Part shown: positions 43,569-51,015 of the stretch, in pieces
Numbering within the stretch: the first letter of the stretch is position 1
Layout: each line of letters starts with the position of its first letter
Assembly (NCBI GenBank): GCA_045544195.1
Contig: JAZPYO010000055.1
Coordinates: 1-64,000 of the forward strand
DNA: 64,000 nucleotides
Direction: 5' to 3'
Source: RGIG7213 sp045544195
GTDB taxonomy: Bacteria; Bacillota; Clostridia; Oscillospirales; CAG-272
The notes under the pieces: model-generated
The model's database searches: none
What the model saw: the letters and a program-made list of their open reading frames with translations, nothing else
Told to the model about the DNA's origin: nothing
Made by a program: the position numbers and the translations under genes

Positions 43569-44807
43569 ATGTTACTGTATATCGACCCCGGAACGGGAAG
43601 CATGCTCTTCACCATACTGATCGGTGTTATCGGTGCAAGCATATTTTCATTGCGTATGCTCTTTATCAAGCTGAGATTTAAGTTCAGCGGCGGCAACGCA
43701 AAGATCGACAATAAAAAAATACCGATCGTCATTTTTTCGGATAATAAAAGATATTGGTCAGTATTTGAGCCTATATGCCGTGAGCTTGACAAAAGAGGCG
43801 TAAATGCCGTTTATATGACGATGTCAGAGGACGACAAGGCTCTTGAAAACAAATATCCGCACATAAAGGCGGAATATATCGGAACGGAAAGCAAGGCGTT
43901 TATGAAGCTGAATTTTCTGAACGCATCTATCCTTTTATCAACAACGCCCGGTCTTGACGTTTACCAGTGGAAAAGATCAAAGCTCGTCGATCATTATGTT
44001 CACATTCCGCACGCGGCAAGCGAAATAACGCTTTACAGAATGTTCGGTATAGACTATTATGACAGCATACTGCTTTCAGGTCAGTATCAGGCAGATGACG
44101 TGCGCGCGCTTGAAAAGCTGAGGGGACTGCCCGCAAAGGAGCTTGTCATAACAGGAATTCCGTATATGGACGAAATGGCAAAAAGGCTTAAGGAAAGCGG
44201 CGATATACCGAAGCACGAAAGAACGGTGCTGCTTGCTCCGTCTTGGGGCAAAAGCGCCATACTCAGCGTATACGGCTCGAAGATACTCGATGTTCTGATA
44301 AACACGGGCTATCACGTTATCGTCCGTCCTCATCCGCAGTCCTTCACCTCGGAAAAGGAGCTTATTGAGGGGCTTATGCGCGATTATCCGCAGAACGATA
44401 AATTTGAATGGAACTCCGATACGGACAATTTTGATGTTCTTTCAAGATCGGATATACTCATTTCCGACTTTTCGGGAGTCATATTCGACTTTACTCTCGT
44501 GTACGACAAGCCCGTCATATATACAGACCCGAGCTTCGATCTCAGTCCGTACGATGCCTGGTGGCTTGACCGCCCGCTGTGGACGGTATCGGCTCTGAGC
44601 CGACTCGGCTGTGAATTGACAGAGGAAAATATGCACTGCCTGAAGGACGTTATCGACACCTGCATATCCGACCCGAAATACGCTTCAGGACGCAAGAGCG
44701 TCAAGGAAGAAACGTGGGCAAATTTCTCACAAGGCGCAGCTCTTACAGTAGATTATCTGTTAAAAAAATATTCAGAGCTTACGGAAAAAGGAGGACAGGA
44801 AAAGTAA
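43569..44807 (+). CDS. CDP-glycerol glycerophosphotransferase-family protein with N-terminal membrane anchor
   Basis: A 412-residue enzyme resembling TagB/TagF-type polyol-phosphate transferases, which move glycerol phosphate from CDP-glycerol to a teichoic-acid-type acceptor. An N-terminal helix (LLYIDPGTGSMLFTILIG, positions 2-19, continuing to about 35) is added before the catalytic part, which has HIPHAASEITLYRMFGIDYY, VLLAPSWGKSA, VIVRPHPQSF and LISDFSGVIFDFTLVYDKPV, the usual GPT motifs. AGGAGA precedes the ATG. The YidC-fusion gene follows one base later, so they are cotranscribed and likely act on the same surface polymer. Confidence 0.83.
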   Translation: MLLYIDPGTGSMLFTILIGVIGASIFSLRMLFIKLRFKFSGGNAKIDNKKIPIVIFSDNKRYWSVFEPICRELDKRGVNAVYMTMSEDDKALENKYPHIKAEYIGTESKAFMKLNFLNASILLSTTPGLDVYQWKRSKLVDHYVHIPHAASEITLYRMFGIDYYDSILLSGQYQADDVRALEKLRGLPAKELVITGIPYMDEMAKRLKESGDIPKHERTVLLAPSWGKSAILSVYGSKILDVLINTGYHVIVRPHPQSFTSEKELIEGLMRDYPQNDKFEWNSDTDNFDVLSRSDILISDFSGVIFDFTLVYDKPVIYTDPSFDLSPYDAWWLDRPLWTVSALSRLGCELTEENMHCLKDVIDTCISDPKYASGRKSVKEETWANFSQGAALTVDYLLKKYSELTEKGGQEK

Positions 44808-44808
44808 A

Positions 44809-47577
44809 ATGTCATTTTTAAGCATTCTTGAAACTATCTTTTTAGGCCCGTTGAAGCTCATATTTGAGATAATATTCAGAGGCGCGAACAGCATCGTTGA
44901 AAACCCGGGAATTGCAATAATATTTCTGAGCCTGCTCATGAATATCCTCGTTTTGCCGCTGTATAAGCGCGCAGACGCAATGCAGGAAAAAACACGTGAT
45001 ATCGAAGCAAAGCTCCAAAAGGGCGTATCACATATCAAAAAAACGTTCTCGGGCGACGAGAGAATGATGATACTGCAAACGTATTACAGACAGAACAATT
45101 ACAAGCCGACAAACGCGCTTAACGGCTCTGTATCTCTGCTTTTGGAAATACCGTTCTTTATGGCGGCGTATCAGTTTTTGTCGAGGCTAGAGGTCCTCGA
45201 CGGAGTACCGTTCGGTCCTATAAAGGATCTCGGAGCGCCCGACGGTCTTATAGTTATCGGCAGTATAACGGTAAACCTTTTGCCGATACTTATGACAGCG
45301 GTAAACGTCGTATCAAGCGCTATTTATTTAAAGGGCTTCCCTCTTAAAACAAAGATACAGCTTTACGCTATGGCGCTGTTCTTTCTCGTTTTCCTTTACA
45401 CATCGCCCTCGTGCCTTGTATTTTACTGGACGCTGAACAACGTATTTTCACTTTTGAAAAATATCTTCTACAAGATAAAAGATCCTCAAAAGGTATTGAG
45501 ATATTCGCTGTCCGTCATAGGAATTGCGTGCGTTATCGCCTTTATCGCATCGGTAGGAGCAACCGACAAGATCAATCAGGCGCTTTTATGCCTCGGACTT
45601 TTGCTCCAGATCCCTCTTTTGCTGAACATCATAAAAACGCATCTTCCGAAAAGACAAAGCACTGCGGTATACGAGCCGAAGCGTAAATACTTCATTTCAG
45701 GCGCAGTATTTCTGACCGTGCTTATGGGAGTTCTTATTCCCTCAACGTTTATTTCGGCATCTCCCCAGGAATATATAGACGCATCGCATTTTCATAACCC
45801 GATGTGGTATCTTGTAAGCTCAGCTTGTATGGCAGCAGGATTTTTCCTCGTCTGGCTCGGCGTATTCTATTGGCTCGCAAGCCCTAAGGGAAAGGTTATG
45901 TTTGAACGCTTTCTGTGGATATTCTCCGCCGTTGCGATCATAAATTATATGTTTTTCGGAACAAAGCTCGGCGTTATCTCCCCGACGCTTCAGTACGAAA
46001 ACGGCGTTTCATTCTCAGTCTTTTCACAGGTGCTGAACGCAATTATCGTATTGGCGCTCGTCGCTCTTATAGCAGTATGCGCAATTAAATTCAGACGTGT
46101 AATGTCATATATACTGCTCACGGCAACTATCGCCCTTTGCGGTATGTCCGCAGTAAACGCCTTTACGATAAGCTCGTCTGTAAAGGAGGTAACTGTGCAG
46201 ACTGACGGTATTCCCGACTTCAAGCTGAGCAAGAACGGCAAAAATGTCGTTGTGATAATGCTTGACAGAGCAATGGGGCAGTACATACCGTACATATTCA
46301 AGGAAAAGCCCGAACTTAAAGAAAAGTTTTCAGGATTTACATACTACAAAAACACTATATCCTTCGGCGGATACACGAATTTCGCATCTCCCGCATTGCT
46401 CGGCGGATACGAATATACGCCCGTGGAGATCAACAAGCGTGAAAACGAATCTCTCGTTTCAAAGCACAACGAGGCATTGAAGGTGATGCCCGTGCTGTTT
46501 TCCGAAAACGGATATGATGTAACGGTGCTTGATCCCGTTTACGCAAATTACAAATGGATACCCGACTTAAGCATATTTGACGAATATCCCGATATCGACG
46601 CTTACATAACAAAGGGAAAATTCAGCAGCGAAGAGCAAAAGGAAAAGACGATACAGAACAATCACAGAAACTTCTTTTTACTCAGCTTTATGAAGTGTAT
46701 GCCCCTGTTCTTCCAGCCCGCCGTATACGGTGACGGTCAGTACAATCAGGTGGAAACCGACTTTGAGGAGGGCAACACCTCAACGCAGACGCAGCACAGC
46801 ACATCGAGCGCGTCAGGTCTTTACGCGCCGTTTATGAGCTCGTATGAGGTGCTTGAAAATATGGCGAAGATGACTGATATAACAGACGGCGATGAAAACA
46901 CATTTCTTTTTATGACTAATGACTCAACGCACGAGCCTATGCTTCTGCAAGCGCCCGACTACACTCCCAAAATGGAGGTAGACAACACGCAGTACGATAT
47001 GGAGCATTCGGACAGATTTACAGTTGACGGCGTACATCTTAAGGTCGATTCGACATTCCGCATGAGCCATTATCACATAAATATGTCATCGCTCTTAAGG
47101 CTCGGTGAGTGGTTCGACTATCTGAAAGAGCAGGGCGTATACGATAATACGAGAATAATCCTCGTAGCCGATCACGGCCGTGACCTTATGCAGATAGATG
47201 AGCTTAATATTGACAACGACAGAACTAAAAACGCAGAATTTTACTATCCGCTTCTCATGGTAAAGGATTTTAACGCCGATACGTATTCCGTATCAGATGA
47301 ATTTATGACAAACGCCGATGTCCCCACGATAGCGACAAGCGGCATCATAAAAGACCCCGTAAACCCCTTTACGAAAAAGAAGATAGACAACAGCGAAAAA
47401 ACAGCTCACGAGCAGTTCGTCATAATATCCGACGTGTTTTCAACAAGCACAAACAACGGCAACACGTTTCTGCCGTCGCGCTGGGCAAGCGTAAAGGACG
47501 ATCTGTGGAACAGAAACAATTGGAAATTCTACGATACGCAGACCGTTTTAAAGGAGCATAAAGCGCCTTTACAATAA
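44809..47577 (+). CDS. Fusion of a YidC/Oxa1-like domain with an LTA-synthase-like alkaline-phosphatase-superfamily domain
   Basis: A 922-residue protein. Residues 1-225 follow YidC/Oxa1: helix 1 ILVLPLYKRADAMQEK (46-61), a coiled cytosolic hairpin (60-100), LLLEIPFFMAAYQFL, then FLYTSPSCLVFYWTLNNVFS. The groove arginine usual in helix 1 is replaced by N45. Residues 230-455 hold about seven further helices. The last half (465-890) is an extracytoplasmic sulfatase/LTA-synthase-like fold, with metal ligand D486 in VIMLDRAMGQ, probable nucleophile T523 in GGYTNFASPALLGGY, NDSTHEP (704-710) and VADHGRD (787-792). It starts one base after the CDP-glycerol transferase and ends at a strong terminator. 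It may move phospho-groups onto a surface polymer; whether it inserts proteins is doubtful. Confidence 0.8.
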   Translation: MSFLSILETIFLGPLKLIFEIIFRGANSIVENPGIAIIFLSLLMNILVLPLYKRADAMQEKTRDIEAKLQKGVSHIKKTFSGDERMMILQTYYRQNNYKPTNALNGSVSLLLEIPFFMAAYQFLSRLEVLDGVPFGPIKDLGAPDGLIVIGSITVNLLPILMTAVNVVSSAIYLKGFPLKTKIQLYAMALFFLVFLYTSPSCLVFYWTLNNVFSLLKNIFYKIKDPQKVLRYSLSVIGIACVIAFIASVGATDKINQALLCLGLLLQIPLLLNIIKTHLPKRQSTAVYEPKRKYFISGAVFLTVLMGVLIPSTFISASPQEYIDASHFHNPMWYLVSSACMAAGFFLVWLGVFYWLASPKGKVMFERFLWIFSAVAIINYMFFGTKLGVISPTLQYENGVSFSVFSQVLNAIIVLALVALIAVCAIKFRRVMSYILLTATIALCGMSAVNAFTISSSVKEVTVQTDGIPDFKLSKNGKNVVVIMLDRAMGQYIPYIFKEKPELKEKFSGFTYYKNTISFGGYTNFASPALLGGYEYTPVEINKRENESLVSKHNEALKVMPVLFSENGYDVTVLDPVYANYKWIPDLSIFDEYPDIDAYITKGKFSSEEQKEKTIQNNHRNFFLLSFMKCMPLFFQPAVYGDGQYNQVETDFEEGNTSTQTQHSTSSASGLYAPFMSSYEVLENMAKMTDITDGDENTFLFMTNDSTHEPMLLQAPDYTPKMEVDNTQYDMEHSDRFTVDGVHLKVDSTFRMSHYHINMSSLLRLGEWFDYLKEQGVYDNTRIILVADHGRDLMQIDELNIDNDRTKNAEFYYPLLMVKDFNADTYSVSDEFMTNADVPTIATSGIIKDPVNPFTKKKIDNSEKTAHEQFVIISDVFSTSTNNGNTFLPSRWASVKDDLWNRNNWKFYDTQTVLKEHKAPLQ

Positions 47578-47584
47578 AAAATAA

Positions 47585-47632
47585 GGGATCGCTTTTGTAT
47601 GCAGATACGCGCGTAAAAGCGATCCTTTTTTT
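47585..47632 (+). terminator. Terminator of the YidC-fusion gene
   Basis: GGATCGCTTTT (47586-47596) pairs with AAAAGCGATCC (47615-47625), followed by seven T. It begins about ten bases after the stop codon. Confidence 0.9.
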
Positions 47633-47668
47633 CAAAAAAACAACAGCTTTAAGAAAGGTATTATCAAA

Positions 47669-48838
47669 ATGGGCAGCTTGCTTCTTGCATTAATATATGT
47701 ATGCTTTATAAGCCTCGGGCTTCCCGATTCTTTGCTCGGCTCAGCGTGGCCCGTGCTTCACAGTCAGATAAGCGTGCCTTTGTCATACGCAGGCTTCATT
47801 TCAGCCACTATTTTCATAGGAACGATAATTTCAAGTCTTTTCAGCGGAAAGCTGCTTTCAAAATTCAGCGCGGGAAAGGTCACCGCTGTCAGCATCGTTC
47901 TTACATCATTCGGTCTGTTCGGCTTTTCGATAAGCCACAGCTTCTGGATGCTTATGCTTTTTGCCGTTCCGTACGGACTCGGCGCGGGCGGTGTCGATGC
48001 GATACTGAACAATTACGTTGCCCTGCACTACAAGGCGCAGCATATGAGCTGGCTTCACTGTATGTGGGGTGTCGGCGCGGCAATAAGCCCGTATATTATG
48101 AGCTATTCGCTCATACGCCTTGAGAGCTGGAATTACGGATATCTTATCGTGTCGATAATTCAGGCTGTAATATCCGTTATCGTATTCATAAGCATACCTG
48201 TATGGAAAAAGCAAGTAGTGCAAGACTGCTCAGAGATGTCAGCAAAGCCGTTATCGTTCAAGGAGATATTTTCCGTAAAGGGCGCAGTTGCGTGCTTTTT
48301 TCTGTTCTTTTCATACTGCTCAATGGAGCTTACAGCATCGCTCTGGGCAAGCAGCTATCTTGTGCAGAGATGGTCGTTTTCTCCCGAAGCGGCGGCAGGA
48401 TACGCAAGTATGTTTTACCTTGGAATAACGCTCGGAAGATTTGCAAACGGCTTTCTTGCAATGAAGCTCAGCGATCATACGCTGATACGGGCAGGGCTTT
48501 CCATTATCACACTCGGAATAGCCTGTCTGTTCGTTCCGACAAGCCCCGTCTTTGCGTTGATCGGCTTTTGCGTGATCGGTCTCGGCTGCGCCCCCGTTTA
48601 TCCGTGCATCATTCATATGACGCCCGGCGTATTCGGCGCTGAACGCTCGCTTTCGATGATAGGCGTGCAAATGGCATTCGCCTATACGGGATTTTTGCTT
48701 ATGCCGCCGCTTTTCGGTGTGATCGCGCAGTACATTTCAATATCGCTTTTACCTGCATATCTTGCCGTCTTTCTTGTATTGATGGTGATAACTCACACAT
48801 TGGTCTATAAAAGCTATAAGGCGGGAAGATCAAAATAA
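47669..48838 (+). CDS. MFS transporter
   Basis: A 389-residue major-facilitator protein with about 12 helices. It has the loop-2 region FSGKLLSKFSAGKVTAVSIV, the helix-4 segment GLGAGGVDAILNNYVALHYK and WLHCMWGVGAAISPYIM, which resemble the FucP/sugar-type group. The substrate is not certain. AAAGG precedes the ATG. It stands alone between two terminators, so its link to the upstream surface-polymer genes is positional only. Confidence 0.85.
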   Translation: MGSLLLALIYVCFISLGLPDSLLGSAWPVLHSQISVPLSYAGFISATIFIGTIISSLFSGKLLSKFSAGKVTAVSIVLTSFGLFGFSISHSFWMLMLFAVPYGLGAGGVDAILNNYVALHYKAQHMSWLHCMWGVGAAISPYIMSYSLIRLESWNYGYLIVSIIQAVISVIVFISIPVWKKQVVQDCSEMSAKPLSFKEIFSVKGAVACFFLFFSYCSMELTASLWASSYLVQRWSFSPEAAAGYASMFYLGITLGRFANGFLAMKLSDHTLIRAGLSIITLGIACLFVPTSPVFALIGFCVIGLGCAPVYPCIIHMTPGVFGAERSLSMIGVQMAFAYTGFLLMPPLFGVIAQYISISLLPAYLAVFLVLMVITHTLVYKSYKAGRSK

Positions 48839-48854
48839 ATATATCAAAGCGAAG

Positions 48855-48883
48855 AAGAACGGATAGCCATCCGTTCTTTTTTT
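48855..48883 (+). terminator. Terminator of the MFS gene
   Basis: AAGAACGGAT (48855-48864) pairs with ATCCGTTCTT (48869-48878), loop AGCC, then a T-run to 48883. Confidence 0.85.
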
Positions 48884-48898
48884 ATACCGCCGTGAGTG

Positions 48899-48927
48899 TT
48901 GACTTTTTCTTTGTTTTGTATTATATT
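48899..48927 (+). promoter_or_regulatory. Promoter of the dockerin-phosphodiesterase operon
   Basis: TTGACT (48899-48904), 17 bases, TATATT (48922-48927), about 55 bases before the GTG start. Confidence 0.65.
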
Positions 48928-48982
48928 AGAATCAGTACATCTATTGTTTTCAGTATAAATACACGATTTTGAGGTGAACGCC

Positions 48983-50989
48983 GTGAAAAAGAAACATCTG
49001 CTTCATTTATTATGCATTATCCTTGCGCTTGTACCGATGATCTGTATAGCGGTCATTCCGTTCAAGGATATATCTGCCGCCGTAATATCGCTCGATTGCG
49101 ACCTTAACGGCGACGGAAGGATAAACACGAAGGACGTTATCCGTCTGTTGAAGCACGTAAAGGACCCTGAAAAATATCCGTTTGACAAAAACGCCGACGT
49201 CAATTCCGACGGAGTTATATCAAGCGACGATATAACCGCGCTTCTGCCGTTTTTCGACCATACGACAGAAATAATCAAAAACGGAAAAGCACAGTATGAC
49301 GTTTTATGCTCGTCAAACGCATCGGACACGGTCATACAGGCAGCGGAAATGATAATTGACGCCGTATACGAGCGCACGGGAGTTCTTCTTGAGCTGACGT
49401 ACGACTCCGTTGCAGACCCGAACGGTAAATATATGATCATCGGTGAAAGCACGTTTGGCGACTGTCAGGAAATAAAAGCAGCGTTCAATAACGCATCGGA
49501 CACGTACGCCATAGGTCAGACACAAAGAGGAAATATTGCCGTCATTTCAAATTACGAAAGCTATATCACGCAGGCAGCATCGTGCTATATAAACGATCTT
49601 TTGCCATCCGGCTACGATAAAAAAAGCCAAACGCTCACGTTCAAAAGCTACTATCACAAGGGCACTGACATTCTGCCCGACGGCTTTTGCATATCGGACC
49701 TGTCAAAAACGAAAATAGTATACGCAACCTACCTTGACGGCTACCGCACCGTCGCAGACACGCTGAGAAATACGGTAAAAAGCGTATATAACATAGAAAT
49801 GCAGATATGCGCCGATGTGGAAACACCCGTATCTGCAAGAGAAATACTGATAGGTCAAACGAACAGAGACCTTTCAGTATCCCATTACGAAAACGGCGGT
49901 TACATTATGGAATACGACGTCGTTGCAGATTCGGGCTCCCTTCAGATACTGTGCGGCGGCTCGTTCAGCGCAAGAAAAGCCGCAGAGGAGCTTGCATCGA
50001 GTCTTTTCAAATCATCAAACGCAAATAAGACTCTGCCAAAGGGAAGCTATACGAGCAAAAATATGCTTGCGCCCGTTTTATCACGTCCGAGTGCGACGAG
50101 TGCAAGAATAATGACCTTCAACGTAATGCCGTATACGCTTGGCGAGGCAACGTACGCAAACGCTCTGCCTGTAAGGGAAAGAGTTGAGCTTTTCGCAGGT
50201 CTTCTCATATCGTCAAGCCCCGACGTTCTCGGTCTTCAGGAGGCAGGCTTCAAATGGCAGGAGCAGCTGCCGCATTACATCGGCGTTCTGAATGAAAAAT
50301 ATGCTCTTGGATATGATCTCGTCCTCTGCTCGTACAACGGCAAAAACAACTACACGCCTATGATATACCGCGCGGACAAGTATACCGCGCTTGAATGTAA
50401 GTATCAGCATTACGATTATCACACGAGCGCCGCAAGCAAAAACGGCGTTTATCTCAGAGGCGCATCCCAGCTCGTTCTTCAGAGCAGATCGACACCCGAT
50501 CAAAGATTTATCGTCATAAATTCACACTGGGATCACGGCAGTCAGCTTGCAAATCTGCATCCGCAGTATATGAACGAATGCGCCTCATCGGAAGCTGCTA
50601 TCGTAAATGCGTATAAGGAAAAATATCCGCAAACGAGAATATTCTGCGTGGGCGACTTCAACAGCCACAGATTCAACGAGGTATTCTTCAAGCAGTTCTG
50701 CTCTGAGATCAACGGACTCGTTGCAAGCGACGTTGCAAGAGTAAACGGCACTCTTAAGGTATCGGGCGGATTTCACGGCTCGGGAAGCAATCTTTCCGAA
50801 TATAAAACGCGGTACGATTTTACGCCCGTAACAGATTCATTCATCGACCACGTAGTTTTCACATCCTCATCGTCAAGCGTTAAGACGTCTGTCCTTAATC
50901 ACAACACGGTATACGGCACGGAGGGCTTTTGCCACATAATCTCCGACCACTGCCCCGTATATGCCGATTTCGGCTTTACGGCAGGCTGA
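48983..50989 (+). CDS. Secreted dockerin protein with endonuclease/exonuclease/phosphatase-fold domain
   Basis: A 668-residue exported protein. Signal peptide (KKKHLLHLLCIILALVPMI, start) to about residue 30; a dockerin-like pair of calcium loops directly after it (CDLNGDGRINTKDVIRLL and ADVNSDGVISSDDITALL, about 40-90); an uncharacterised middle region (95-365); and a C-terminal EEP-fold domain (about 370-668) with RIMTFNVMP, DVLGLQEAGF (metal Glu), INSHWDHG, CVGDFNSH and IISDHCPVYA, the core motifs of DNase I-like phosphodiesterases. Nucleic acid or phospholipid could be the substrate. The frame opens at a GTG at 48974, but the GTG at 48983 lies six bases after GAGGTG and begins the signal peptide. 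Confidence 0.83.
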   Translation: MKKKHLLHLLCIILALVPMICIAVIPFKDISAAVISLDCDLNGDGRINTKDVIRLLKHVKDPEKYPFDKNADVNSDGVISSDDITALLPFFDHTTEIIKNGKAQYDVLCSSNASDTVIQAAEMIIDAVYERTGVLLELTYDSVADPNGKYMIIGESTFGDCQEIKAAFNNASDTYAIGQTQRGNIAVISNYESYITQAASCYINDLLPSGYDKKSQTLTFKSYYHKGTDILPDGFCISDLSKTKIVYATYLDGYRTVADTLRNTVKSVYNIEMQICADVETPVSAREILIGQTNRDLSVSHYENGGYIMEYDVVADSGSLQILCGGSFSARKAAEELASSLFKSSNANKTLPKGSYTSKNMLAPVLSRPSATSARIMTFNVMPYTLGEATYANALPVRERVELFAGLLISSSPDVLGLQEAGFKWQEQLPHYIGVLNEKYALGYDLVLCSYNGKNNYTPMIYRADKYTALECKYQHYDYHTSAASKNGVYLRGASQLVLQSRSTPDQRFIVINSHWDHGSQLANLHPQYMNECASSEAAIVNAYKEKYPQTRIFCVGDFNSHRFNEVFFKQFCSEINGLVASDVARVNGTLKVSGGFHGSGSNLSEYKTRYDFTPVTDSFIDHVVFTSSSSSVKTSVLNHNTVYGTEGFCHIISDHCPVYADFGFTAG

Positions 50990-51015
50990 GCGCAATATCA
51001 GAAAGGAGTAATATT

